The position numbers and the translations under genes are program-made. A stretch of DNA of 64,000 bases, from contig MU405297.1 in NCBI GenBank assembly GCA_022836615.1, positions 62,001-126,000 of the forward strand, given 5' to 3'. Below the pieces are notes generated by a model that was given only the letters and a program-made list of their open reading frames with translations, searched no databases and was not told where the DNA came from. The DNA comes from Annulohypoxylon bovei var. microspora. Lineage: Eukaryota > Ascomycota > Sordariomycetes > Xylariales > Hypoxylaceae. Positions 21,739 through 32,858 of the stretch are shown piece after piece (the first letter of the stretch is position 1; every line of letters starts with the position of its first letter).

Positions 21739-24700
21739 ATGGACGAGAAGCGTCTGTCTGGCGCTACTGGCAGCAGGACTAGTGCTCTCCCCAGACCGAC
21801 GTCACGTCTCCCTGTACCTCGATCGAATGTTTCGAATGTGTCGGTTACCACTTCTATTCCTCAGATCCAGCAGCCTCCTGAGCCGACTCGCGGACGTCCA
21901 ACCCAACCGGTAAATGCGAATAATGCCCGAAATCCCCGGCTACGCGGGACGCCTTCAAGAGAACAGATTAATGCACCTTCAACAGTACGCAGAACTCAGA
22001 GGTCAGCCGCGCCACCTGTAAGCTCACAGGCAAATCGTCGAGACTTGGGCACTGGAAGTCGTAGCGTGTCTCGTGGATCTGGACACATTGCTGGAAAAGA
22101 TAGTCGGGATATCCGGGAAGAACCATTCAAAAAACCCTTGGTACCTAGACGACGACCTTCGACTCAATCCATTTCTCTTGCCTCTCCCTCGCCATCGAGC
22201 CAAGATGCCTTATCACCTGAAGAAGATGACGATGATGTGGCTGTCGAATCGCTTCCGCCGCTGACAAGGTCTTCTGACGAGGACGTTACATTTGATACCC
22301 TTAGGTCGAAACCAAGGAAGCCTCGCCCGTCACTTACTGAGAGGACGATAGAGACCCTTTCACAGTTACCCTCGTCTCCTGCTTTGAAACGACGTGGCAG
22401 TGACTTTTTTGGGGCCGATGCACCTCGAAGACCTCAATCTAAAGGTAGTATGGGATCAAGATCAAGAGCTGGCTCGAGACCTGGCTCTAGCTACCAGTCT
22501 GATGGTTCGACTATACGCTCGGCTAGATCTCTTAGTAGGCCAGGATCTAGCTCGGGCCAAGTGGATAACCATTATCCGAACTTTCGGGCCTCTACCAATA
22601 CTTACAAGCCGCCTCTATCGACTGTCATGGGAACCCCGACCAAGAGAGGTTCTCCGATTGGATCCAGGACTCCGCGGCCAAGCTTAAGCAAAGTTCCCTC
22701 TCGGTCTTCATTGTCAGCTTCGGTAGGACCCTCTACGCCAAGCCCAGTTAAACATTTCGATACTTCAATCTCTAAGCTCGGATCAAAGACGGTTTCTGCA
22801 CGCCCCATAAAACCAAGGGTCTCGATGAACAACCTGTATAGACAACCATCTATGCCATCTCTGAATAAATCAAAATCGGAGGTACCTCCTAGCCCCTATC
22901 GCAAAGTTTCGCTTGTATCTGCCAAGTCTTCTAGTACATCGGGCGATGGCCGCAACCTTTCAAGTGCCTCCACTGCTTCTACGGCGCTGACAGTGGACTC
23001 TATTGAGGAAGCGCCTGCCTCTACGCCTCGAAAGTCGTCTACCGCGTTGCGGGACCAGATTGCAAAGGCAAAAGCCGCGAAGCGGGCTGCATCACGACAA
23101 GTCTCAGCAGTCAGGAGACCAGAAGCTGATGAAGCTCCTGTCATTCCTACGGATACTACATTTGATTTTGGGTTGTCCGACGACCCTTTCGGCCAACGTA
23201 AATTCGAGAGCGCGAACCGCAAAGTTATGCAATCGCGGATCGATACAGCGAGAACTACTGGAAGGCTAAACATTGCAGCTATGGGTCTTAAGCAGATCCC
23301 GGCAGAAGTTTTGAAGATGTACGACTTGGAGTCCGTGGACGGTGCTGGTAGTACATGGGCCGAGAGTGTGGATCTGACGAGGTTTGTGGCCGCCGACAAC
23401 GAGTTAGAGACAATCGACGATGCTGTCTTCCCAGACTCCGACCCGACCGATTTCGCAGACGAAGAGGAATGCGAAGGGCGCATATTCGGGGGACTAGAGT
23501 CCTTAGACTTGCATAATAATATGTTAATAGCTTTACCTATGGGTCTGAGACGTCTACAGTTACTTACCACTTTGAACTTGGTAAATACTCTCTTATCTTT
23601 TATGTTGCGTAAATAGGATTCGAACTAATTATCTGATAGGCGTCAAATAAGCTTACGAACAACTGCCTTGAGGTAATCTCGCAACTGACTACGGTTCGAG
23701 ATTTGAAGCTTGGCAATAATCTTCTTTACGGTCGTATGGAAGAGAACTGTTTCGCCAACCTGCAGAATCTCGAGATCCTTGATCTCCACGGCAACAACAT
23801 ATCGTCACTCCCAGACTGCCTTGATAGACTAGTGCGCCTCCGTATGCTTAACTTGAACGAGAATGCTTTCGAAACCCTGCCGTTTGGAGGTCTCTCAAAG
23901 CTTCCCCTTACCGAATTGCAGGCCCGCAAGAACAAGCTCTCGGGAACACTTATCGGTCCTGGTGTAGAAGGCTTCCCGCAGCTCCAAATCCTCGATGTAG
24001 CTGCTAACCAGATACGATTAATCGTAGACAGCGCTCAGCCCTTGAAGTTGCCGTCGCTTCATCAATTTACTATATCCACGAACCGTGTCATATCCCTTCC
24101 CAACGTGAGCTCTTGGACTAGTCTCCTCACTATAAACGCGGATGAGAATAGCATCACTGCCTTCCCAGAAGGCTTTACGGGTCTTCGAAACTTGCGCCAC
24201 GTTGATTTTACTAGCAACGATATCCGAGTCATCCCCCCTGAAATTTCTCAGATGGACAATATCGCAATGTTGCGAATCACCGGCAACCCTCTAAGAGATA
24301 AGAAATTCACGTCCCTTACAACAGAAGAACTCAAGGATGTGTTAGCTTCAAGGTTGGAGCCACCGCCCCATACTGAAACTGGCGGAACGGTGCAGTTCGA
24401 AAGTGGATTATCGGCCATTCCGCCCAGCGATAGTAGTGCAAGTTTAGTAGCGCCAGTAAGTGGTGAAGATGACGACGAGGGGCGCTCGACGGACTTTGAC
24501 GACTTTGCTACGCCACCGACCTCGGCGCCTCCTTCTCCAGCCCGCTCCCGAGCTCACACATTAACTAGCCAGTCATGGCCTATGAAGCCAGGCGGTCTTC
24601 TTGATCGGTCGGATACGCAATCATCTAGTTTACATCCGGTCGTCTGCTCCAAGATTGCTGCAGCTCACACTGTGCGTGAAATACGTCTTCAGCGGAATAC

Positions 24701-25280
24701 TTTTACCCAATTCCCGAACTCGTTATCATTTTTCACTGATACGATCACATCACTGTCAATGGCACAAAACCAGCTCACGGGCGAGAGTTGGTTAACGGAG
24801 CCGATTGATCTTACGGCTCTCCGAGAGCTTTCTCTGGCTTCAAATTTCATCACGAGCCTCACGCCCCTTACGACGAATCTCTGTGCTCCGAATCTGGAAA
24901 AGGCGGATTTCTCTTTTAACAGAATAGTTAAACTTCCCGTTCTGCGGGAGTTTTTCCCAAGCCTTACGATCTTACTCATTTCCAATAACCGCCTGGAAGA
25001 TCTTGAACCTGAGGCTATCAAGGGCATGAAAGTGGTGGATGCTAGCAATAACGAAATCGCACATATGAATCCTCGTATCGGACTTCTCGGAGGCACCGGC
25101 AGCCTTGAGAAGCTGGAGATTACCGGAAACCGCTTCAGAGTTCCTAGGTGGAATGTGCTGGAGCGCGGGACCGATGCAACACTCCGGTGGCTTAGGGGTC
25201 GTGTCCCGGTTGCCGAGATGGCTGAGTGGAAAGCAAAATCGGGTGAAGTTGAAGATGAGAGTTTCAATGAGGTTGATTGA
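21739..25280 (+). CDS. Leucine-rich repeat protein, LRRC40-like, with disordered N-terminus
   Basis: Two exons, 21739-23580 and 23640-25280, give 1160 aa. The 59-nt intron (GTAAAT...CTAATTATCTGATAG) was placed because it restores an LRR: the junction reads LTTLNLASNKLTNNCLEVI, a perfect LxLxxNxL. The start is ATG 21739 (GTCAACATGG); the frame is open a few codons upstream but without ATG. Residues 1 to about 450 are Ser/Pro/Arg-rich and low in complexity. A basic stretch, LRDQIAKAKAAKRAASRQ, follows. From about 500 onward there are repeated LRRs, interrupted by an acidic Ser/Pro insert (EDDDEGRSTDFDDF). The arrangement around TGRLNIAAMGLKQIPAEVL resembles LRRC40. It is probably an intracellular scaffold with no enzymatic motif; its specific role is unknown. 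Confidence 0.85.
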
Positions 25281-26311
25281 TAACAACTTAATAGACGAGA
25301 GCTGGGGTATAAAAGCCACTATACTTCTTGTTGAGGCGTCTTGGGTGGTCATGATGCGATACCCTGTCGGCATATCCTATGTCACGATATAGATACCAGG
25401 TTCCGTTCGCGCGAGATTATAAGGGAATTGGTTGAATCGTGGGTTTGAGAATGCATACTCGTTACGGAGTTTGGGGGGGAAAAGGGGGCAAAACTTACGA
25501 AAAGAATCAGTCACATACATATTATATTAATAATGTATGAATAAAAGGTGTGAATGCGCACTAGGATTCCTGTGAGGATATTTTCAATTATAGTATATAC
25601 AAGTTAGGATCTGAGAGCTATGTGTATAACGAATAACATCAAATTCGTCCCGAGTCGACATTGTAACTATTCGTGTTCGTGCTTTGACCACCTTCGATTG
25701 CTAAATGGAAAAGAAAGGATGGTAAACCCGCCTAAACATCTTTGGATTAGCGCATTCAACCTTTGACTTTTGAGTTCGGTAGGCCTTGCCAACAGGTCAC
25801 CAGCCTCCAAGATTTCCAGGGCAGCCAGGGTAAAGTTTTAGTGGATTCCAGCTAGGTGTCTGTCGCTGGGTGGACTTGCTAAGCAACCAATTGGCAATCG
25901 GTGGTTCTTGAAAGTTTTCCCATCCATCCACCTCATCCACTTCACATTTCACATTTCTCCACCTTACACGCAAACGTCCTCGCTTCTTTACCTACCACCA
26001 ACATTCCCTTTTCACTCTTCATTCACCAAGTCTGATGTGATAATCGAACTTTTACTAAGATCTCCTCCTCCCCAATACTCCATCCTCTCTTGGTCATCTA
26101 TGACATCTTTTGATTTGTTTCAAAGGAGCATGCCGCGTCGCTGAAATTAGACCATTCGCTATTACCTTCCATCTACAACGTCTCTCTCCCTTACCGCTTC
26201 GTATATAACCTTGTCGCACATCATCAACATCATTTCGACAACATAGCATAAAGTTTGCATTCAGAATACACACCAATCCACTATTTTAGTACCACAGTCT
26301 CGAATGCAATT
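25281..26311. other. Intergenic / promoter
   Basis: This lies between the LRR gene and a coiled-coil gene on the same strand. The last 400 bp (about 25910-26250) are C/T-rich on the plus strand, the usual fungal promoter and 5' UTR composition. No other feature is seen. Confidence 0.5.
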
Positions 26312-28036
26312 ATGTTTACAGACACCGATACGAACAACTCGCGACTGACCGGCATCGGCATCGTAGAGAGTGAATACGATCACATTCCTTCGACTCCACC
26401 TGATGTTATGGCTTTCCGCCATTCTGCATCACAGCAATCCATCCCCTCTACTGAAGGACCAAACTCACCCATCGACCCTAACATTTTGCTTTTGCTCAAG
26501 GCCGAGTTAAACGATGATCATAGCCCATCCTCACAGGTCATTCCCTCGTCATTAACCCCGCCTCCCTCGTCTCAGGTCCCCCAGACCAACGGTGCCTCTG
26601 GCATGCCTCTAGGTTATGTTAGTTCTCAAAGAGCTAACATGTTTTCCCCGCCTGCCACGATACTTCGATCCTTCGTCCATAATGGCGGTTCTACGTCCGA
26701 CTTTGTTGTTCCAACTTCAGAACAAATTTCGTATGCCCCCGCCGATGAACTTCGTGCTATGGTTCAAGCATGCCTAGCTGAGAATGCGAGGCTGAAGATG
26801 GAGACGGCACATCACAAGCTGCAGTATAACTTACTAAGTATGCAGGCTGATGAAGATGCTAAGAGAGCTGTAGTAGAGCATGATATGACCCGACGGGAAG
26901 TGGAGGTGTTGCGTATGACGGAAAATTCCCGTCAGGCTCGTCGTGAGCTAAATGCGGCTGCCGAATCGACACAGTTCAAATATCGCGAACTCCAAGCTCA
27001 GTATGAGAATATTGCCAAAGAAAACGAGGCTCTTCAAAAGCGTGTCAAGTCTGCTACTAAGCTCATCCAACAGCAGAGCGAAGAACGAGCCAGCTTAGAA
27101 GAGGAGCGAAATATGCTCCTCAATCGTATCCGCGAGAACAGGGAACATTTTCACATGCTCTGTAGCCCTGGTGGAGTGTTCCACGGGGCTCTAACACCTA
27201 AGACTCCAGCAGCTGCTTCTCCGCAGCAGTATAGAACTACACCACGTCAAACACCCAAATCCACCAATCGGGATGTCCGTCACGATAATGACACTAACCA
27301 GGCCGGATTTGCCGCTCTCCTTCAGGCTCTAAGTCACGATAACAGTGCACCATCGACTCCGACAGCGGCTAATCGCCCTGCACTTCGAGCACCCCCGAGA
27401 CATACCCGCGCCGTTCAATCGCTATCTTCTCTCCCCACCACTCCAACCTCACGCGCTCGTGGGGAATATTCAACGTTATTACCCTCAGTTGATTTAGTGC
27501 CACAGACCGAGCCCCCGAATCGATACGGTACCAGCCGATTTGCTCTGGAGACGCCGGTCCAGAAGAGAGGGCGTCAGAGCCGAGAAAGCACCATCTCCGC
27601 CGATGACAACGAGGAGCTTGCCCGCGCAGCTCTCGAATCAGTAGCGGCGGCTACGCAGTCGTACATGTCCCAGGAATCGCGAGCGTCTCGGCGTCGGGAT
27701 GAGGAAGAAGAGGTTTTTGAAAGCCAAGCCAGCCAGGCGGCATCTGAAATGCTTCGTCGTGATCCACGCGAGAGTTTCGAGGTTGCCAGCTCGGTCGGAT
27801 CTCGCGATGGCACGCCGGTACCGGCAGAAAAATCAGCTAAGCTGCAGTCGAAGCTCTTTGCGGGTCTGAATAAGGCAGGTCTCGCGTCAGAGAAGCGCAA
27901 GTTCAGCGGCGGCACAGATAATGGTGACAGCCGACGAGAAAATGTTGTGAGTCCGGCGAAGAAGATAAGGTACGGAGCCGGGAGCGAGGCAAATAGCCGA
28001 GTCGGCCTAGGAATTCGCTACGGCCAAGAGGCTTAA
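26312..28036 (+). CDS. Coiled-coil protein of unknown function
   Basis: A single exon of 574 aa from ATG 26312; the frame is open upstream but only from a TTG. The N-terminal 130 residues are Ser/Pro-rich. Residues of about 150-275 (from ADELRAMVQACLAENARLK to SLEEERNMLLNRIRENREH) are heptad-like and charged, with long coiled-coil potential. The C-terminal half is disordered, with many S/TP sites (SPQQYRTTPRQTPKSTN) and a basic patch SPAKKIRYG that could be a nuclear localisation signal. I do not recognise a family. TP/SP density plus a coiled coil would suit a cell-cycle or cytoskeletal scaffold, but that is a guess. A 21-base T-run lies 50 bp after the stop. Confidence 0.8.
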   Translation: MFTDTDTNNSRLTGIGIVESEYDHIPSTPPDVMAFRHSASQQSIPSTEGPNSPIDPNILLLLKAELNDDHSPSSQVIPSSLTPPPSSQVPQTNGASGMPLGYVSSQRANMFSPPATILRSFVHNGGSTSDFVVPTSEQISYAPADELRAMVQACLAENARLKMETAHHKLQYNLLSMQADEDAKRAVVEHDMTRREVEVLRMTENSRQARRELNAAAESTQFKYRELQAQYENIAKENEALQKRVKSATKLIQQQSEERASLEEERNMLLNRIRENREHFHMLCSPGGVFHGALTPKTPAAASPQQYRTTPRQTPKSTNRDVRHDNDTNQAGFAALLQALSHDNSAPSTPTAANRPALRAPPRHTRAVQSLSSLPTTPTSRARGEYSTLLPSVDLVPQTEPPNRYGTSRFALETPVQKRGRQSRESTISADDNEELARAALESVAAATQSYMSQESRASRRRDEEEEVFESQASQAASEMLRRDPRESFEVASSVGSRDGTPVPAEKSAKLQSKLFAGLNKAGLASEKRKFSGGTDNGDSRRENVVSPAKKIRYGAGSEANSRVGLGIRYGQEA

Positions 28037-28960
28037 AGCAGATTGAAAAACAACTCTTGATGATTATTAGGAGTTGAAAGAAAGTTTTTTTTTTTTTTTT
28101 TTTTTAAACCTGGGGATAGTCAATGGCTTTGGTGTGTTGAAGGTATGTTCTCACTTTGGACTTCGATGATGACGGCGTCAAGAATGGATGATGAATGTAT
28201 TATACCCCGTTTTGATGTCACGGCGTTTGGATCAGGTTTCATTTCGCGCTCAAAGCCAGGTAGCTACGGTGTACAGAAGCTTGTCGGAACGCTCTCCTGA
28301 TTTGATGGACTATCTATGTAGGAACACTAGGCAAATTGACATAATAGCTCCATGATATTAGTTTTCTCTATCGGTAAGGTGAAATATTTTGGGCCTTTTG
28401 ATTCTCGGAATGCATCCAAACTGTGATGTAAGAAATCATAGTTACCCTCTTCGATCATAGTATAATCGTATCCATATCAATTATAACGTCGTGGTGAAAA
28501 GGGGGGAACCACCTGGCATTGCAGTTGAAGGATTAGGTAACCTAATGGCTTACTAGGTAGTTACCAATTCCGAACATAATAGCCCCAGCTAGAGGTACCT
28601 AGGCTCTAGGTAAATCCCCTGTATTAATTCCCCTAGTGGACCCAGAGCACCCCGCGTTGCGGAACCGGCGGCCGGCAGTTTGGTTATTGCTTCTACACAA
28701 TCAACATTATTTTCTTCCGACTCCCGGCTCTTCACCTGTTCAGTTAGGGTCCTCGGCCTAGCTACGTACCTAATCAAATGCCTTCTTCTTTCATTATCTA
28801 TATATACCACTCTCCGAGTAACACTTAACACCTTTCTTTGACACTCACTATATGATTACCTGAGTACTTGGGAGCTCTTAATCTTCCCTTCCCCCTTCCC
28901 CCTTCCTTCATAAGCTGTCTCTCCTCTTTTTTCCACCTAAGGTGTCTTTCCTCGATCGAG
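28037..28960. other. Intergenic with poly-T tract and thiolase promoter
   Basis: T21 at 28085-28105. TACCTAG-type words occur at 28530-28615. A C/T-rich leader (28880-28950) lies directly before the thiolase ATG. No gene is seen. Confidence 0.55.
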
Positions 28961-30217
28961 ATGGGGCTCCCCAAAGGACTCTCCTCCATACTAACCAAAT
29001 CCCCCTCCGATATTGTCATCCTCTCTTCCCTACGCACGCCCGTCTGCCGCTCGTACCGCGGCCAGCTCAAGGATGCCTACCCCGAGGAATTGCTCTCGAT
29101 CGTACTGCGCGCTACGCTCGACGCCAACCCGAACCTCCCGCCCGAACTCGTCGACGACATCGCCGTCGGCGTCGTGCTCTCCGAGCTCGGTGGTAGCAAG
29201 GCCGCCCGCATGGCCCTGAACCACGTCGGCTTCCCCACCACCACATCTCTACACACGGTCAACCGCGCCTGTAGTAGTAGTCTGCAGAGCATAGCGACTG
29301 TCGCCGCGCAGATCCGCGGCGAGATGATCGGCGTGGGGATCGCGGCGGGTATGGAGAGCATGACGAGAAATTACGGTTCGAAGGCTATACCGGTGGACTT
29401 GTGGCCCGCGCTGAAAGAGAGCGGGGTCCAGGACGCGAGGGATTGCATTATGCCGATGGGTCTGACGAGCGAGAACGTCGCGTCGAGGTACGGGGTCGGG
29501 CGCGCGGAGCAGGACGCGTTCGCGGTCGAGTCCCACCGCAGGGCGGTGAGGGCGCAGAACGAGGGCTTCTTCGACGCCGAGATCGTCCCCGTGCGGACGC
29601 GGTTCCAGGACGTCGACAAGCAGGGAAACAAGGTCGGGGAAGAGAAGCAGATCACGGTTACCAAGGACGACGGCATCAGGGCCGGCGCGACGCTCGAGGC
29701 GCTCGCGAAGCTCAAGCCGGCGTTCAAGGAGGACGGCGCGAGCACGGCGGGCAATTCGAGCCAGGTGAGCGACGGGGCCGCCGCCACGTTGCTGCTGAGG
29801 CGAAGCACGGCCACCGAGCTTGGGTTGTCGTCGAGCGTAATCGGGAAGTTTGTGGCGGCTTCGGTCGCGGGATGCGCGCCGGACGAGATGGGCATCGGGC
29901 CCGCGTTGGCCATCCCCAAACTCCTAGCTCAGCTCGGCGTCGAGGCGAAGGATGTCGATCGGTGGGAAATCAACGAGGCTTTCGCTAGCCAGGCTATCTA
30001 CTGCGTGCGAGAGCTCGGCCTGGAGAAGGACTGGGAACACGGCAAGGTCAACCCGGACGGAGGCGCCATCGCGCTGGGCCACCCGCTCGGCGCCACGGGC
30101 GCAAGGATGACGAGCACGTTGCTACACGGCCTGGGGAGGAGCGGCGGAGAGGTCGGGGTCGTGAGCATGTGCATCGGTACGGGGATGGGCATGGCTGGCT
30201 TGTTTGTCAGGGAATAG
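28961..30217 (+). CDS. 3-ketoacyl-CoA thiolase (acetyl-CoA C-acyltransferase)
   Basis: A 418-aa single-exon thiolase from ATG 28961 (CGAGATGG). Upstream codons are in frame but have no ATG. It cleaves 3-ketoacyl-CoA with CoA, the last step of fatty-acid beta-oxidation. The nucleophile is Cys104 in NRACSSSLQS. The NEAFASQA motif, the general-base His in GGAIALGHPLGATGAR and the second Cys in CIGTGMGMAG are all present. Length is normal. No C-terminal PTS1 (ends FVRE) and no clear N-terminal PTS2 are seen, so peroxisomal location is assumed from the family rather than shown. Third positions are much more GC-rich than in neighbouring genes, which suggests high expression or a different history. 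Confidence 0.95.
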   Translation: MGLPKGLSSILTKSPSDIVILSSLRTPVCRSYRGQLKDAYPEELLSIVLRATLDANPNLPPELVDDIAVGVVLSELGGSKAARMALNHVGFPTTTSLHTVNRACSSSLQSIATVAAQIRGEMIGVGIAAGMESMTRNYGSKAIPVDLWPALKESGVQDARDCIMPMGLTSENVASRYGVGRAEQDAFAVESHRRAVRAQNEGFFDAEIVPVRTRFQDVDKQGNKVGEEKQITVTKDDGIRAGATLEALAKLKPAFKEDGASTAGNSSQVSDGAAATLLLRRSTATELGLSSSVIGKFVAASVAGCAPDEMGIGPALAIPKLLAQLGVEAKDVDRWEINEAFASQAIYCVRELGLEKDWEHGKVNPDGGAIALGHPLGATGARMTSTLLHGLGRSGGEVGVVSMCIGTGMGMAGLFVRE

Positions 30218-30669
30218 GTAGAATGGCCTATCTTTGTGTATATGACAATGATGATAATGGGGTATGTTTTACGGCGCATCCTTTGTTTCCGCGGCTTATG
30301 GTGCGGGTTCTATCTAGAGAAGCGTTTTATGGACAAAAGGCTTTGAAGACAATCGGGCGCACAATGAGCATGCGAGCCGATCTGAAAGCGGATTGGCTGC
30401 CGAAACTGCTTCCGGGGGTATAGGTGTGAGATGACAATCGACGGACTTCTGGCATTAATCGCCTTTTAATTTTAGTATTGGATGGCAGTTCGAATGGTCT
30501 CGTGGTATTGGCATCGCCCCCTCATAATTAAGAAATACACACGCGAGAATATCTGCAAGGCAATAAAACTTGACACGACGAACACGCTCTCAGACACCAA
30601 AACTATAGCTCCCGGCCGATGGGCAAAATCAGGTGCCAAGGCCCAGACTGAAGAAACAAAAAAGACGCG
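30218..30669. other. Intergenic; nothing recognised
   Basis: Thiolase 3' region and the promoter of a small membrane-protein gene. Confidence 0.5.
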
Positions 30670-31313
30670 ATGTTCTTCTTCTTAGCCCTCGCCGCTCTCC
30701 TCGTCTGGTTCGTCGTCCTCACCCTCAAAGTGGCCAGCAACATCCGGTTGCTCCTCCAGACGACGCGCTGGGCTGTAACTCTGTATATGGGTCTGCTCGG
30801 TCTGCCCCTCTGCTTGGCCTTCCGCGAGGGCCTCGTCGCGCTGGGCGCTGAGGAGAGCAGTATCTCTAATGCGCTTGCGATGTGGACTTTGTGGTATGTG
30901 GTATGTGACATCGAGTTTTTTTTCCTTTGACATAGATAGGGGGAGGGGGGAGAAGTTCCTACGCAAGCTATTGTTTCTCCGGAAACGTAGATGCTACGAA
31001 CTCCTAAAACTCTTCACCAGGGAAAGAATTGCTGACTCTTATTCTAAAGTGGGTTGCGGCCAGCGTCATCTCCTGGCCGTTTGCAGTGCCAGCGGTGATC
31101 ATACTGGCAAAGGCGCTGAGTTCGCCGTGGATACGCATGGTCCTCGATTATGGGTTGGTGAGGCTGAGCTGGGTCGAGTGGGTGCATAACCCGATGTGGT
31201 ACCTGGTTAAGGGCAGCTGGCAGCTGTGGGTGGCTGTGATGCTGGGTAAAGGACAGGAATCACACCAGCAATGTTACAACATTGAGAGGAACACCGCTTT
31301 ACCTTCGAAGTAG
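30670..31313 (+). CDS. Small integral membrane protein (two exons), unknown family
   Basis: Exons 30670-30900 and 31050-31313 give 164 aa. The intron (149 nt) has donor GTATGT at 30901, branch GCTGACT and acceptor CTAAAG at 31049. This choice keeps the frame and joins WYV to WVAAS; a nearer CACCAG at 31020 would break the frame. Hydrophobic segments are residues 1-22, about 33-52, about 68-100 and about 115-145. No catalytic motif is seen. The final residues (GKGQESHQQCYNIERNTALPSK) are polar and could mark an unrecognised last intron. It sits beside another polytopic protein (31619-32338) with no proven relationship. Confidence 0.6.
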
Positions 31314-31618
31314 TCTCGTTACCTACTAATCAGAGTGTTCTATAACGAGGTCTTTCCATGCCTTATATGCAGGCGATAGTATTCAAACAATGCAAAATAA
31401 AGACATAGTTTCTCAACACGACTCGTGTCTTACCGAGCTCAAAATGGGTGTGAAACCCCTTTTTTCTTTCTTCTATTCATCGGTGTGATTAGTCATCCAA
31501 AAGGACTCGAAGTTCCAGCTACTAACTAAAGGGTTACACACTTAGTAGACAGATACACGAAGACAAATAGAATCATTCACAGTCATACTATCTACTTACC
31601 CACTGCCAATCCTCAACA
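31314..31618. other. Intergenic; promoter of the next gene
   Basis: No gene seen. Confidence 0.5.
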
Positions 31619-32338
31619 ATGCTCACCGAGCCAGTGCTCAGAGCCATATTCGGCCAGTGGCCTCACGAGCAAGTGCCCCCCAAACCCCACCCATTCATCG
31701 CGAGCGTATCCCACGCCGCAGAACTCCTAGAGATCCCTCTCCCCCGCGCCACTTTCCTCAGCCCGCTATTCGACTTTTGCCTACGTGCCTTCTACTTCCT
31801 CCTTGCTCTGACCGTCGTCAGGACGATCAGGAACGCCCCCAGCCAGTCCGCGCGGGGCGGTTTGCCGCTCGGCAGGCTTGTCGAACAGCGCACTTACATC
31901 GCGACGGCCGTGGCGGTGCTCTGGCTCGCAGCCTTCGCGGCCGCGCAGTTTCTCCTGGTCGCTTTTGTCGCGGGGGTCACCGGGTCGCGGATCGCTGCGT
32001 GCGTAGTCCCCGTCTTAGTGGTGCTATGGACTCTGCAGCAAGACGTGAGGTTTGTATCTAGCGGCGAGAGACCGCGGTGGAGTGCATTCCGTGTGTATAT
32101 TATAGGAACGCTGGTCGCGTTTTGCCTTGTCCCCTGGCTTCGTCAACGCATTGATATAGGTATCGTCCAACTTTTTGCCTGGCGGGTGGGGAAGTACAAT
32201 GCCCATGGCCCGGCATGGCTGAGAGATATGGCGCGCGAGATTATTGTTGAGAAGAGAGTTCCCGTCTACACTGAGTCGGAGGCGTATAGGCCATTTATCC
32301 ACGTCAGTGATGTGCCAAGGAAGTCGAATTGGTGGTAA
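31619..32338 (+). CDS. Polytopic membrane protein, unknown family
   Basis: Single-exon frame of 239 aa from ATG 31619. Hydrophobic helices lie at about 46-66, 92-113, 114-138 and 157-176. The polar N-terminus (FGQWPHEQVPPKPHPF) and C-terminal tail (REIIVEKRVPVYTESEAYRPF) have no known motif. Four helices and a short loop suggest a small fungal-specific membrane protein; location in the cell is not evident. GC-rich third positions and the absence of stops across 720 bp support coding. Confidence 0.65.
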   Translation: MLTEPVLRAIFGQWPHEQVPPKPHPFIASVSHAAELLEIPLPRATFLSPLFDFCLRAFYFLLALTVVRTIRNAPSQSARGGLPLGRLVEQRTYIATAVAVLWLAAFAAAQFLLVAFVAGVTGSRIAACVVPVLVVLWTLQQDVRFVSSGERPRWSAFRVYIIGTLVAFCLVPWLRQRIDIGIVQLFAWRVGKYNAHGPAWLRDMAREIIVEKRVPVYTESEAYRPFIHVSDVPRKSNWW

Positions 32339-32858
32339 GGGGTAAGGGGTACCCAATACCCCTTTTTCGCATTTGAATATATAAAGAAAGTTACCGGTCT
32401 AAATTTCATCTCTATAGTATCATTATTCCACTAACCAATTGGTTTATCTCTGTAAATTTCCATAAAAGCTTTACTTTTCGTGATTAAGGTCCCCGTTAGT
32501 GATGTCGCATGGGTCTATTTAACTCTGAAGATTCAGGGGCCGGTGTCCTACACATTGCGTAGACACCTAGCCATAGTTAAATCGCGCCCATCTACATATT
32601 AAATAGGTATGCATGGGAAATATAAGTTGTCAAATGTAAAGAAATGAGTGAAAGAACTCTATTTAATATGAGATTCACACAATGTGCCATCTCAGCACTA
32701 GCGTAGGTTATAAATGAGTGTGATGTTGACATGATTTACCCATAACCAAATTAGGAGTAGAGCAAAATACTGACTAGATAATTGAATAGGAGGTCAGTTT
32801 TAGACAGTTTCACTACAGTGTTGAGTTGAGGCCAATAGTCATCAGACTAGGTACCATT
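32339..32858. other. Intergenic between convergent genes
   Basis: Shared 3' region of the membrane-protein gene (plus) and the SLIP-GC-like gene (minus). No other feature. Confidence 0.5.
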
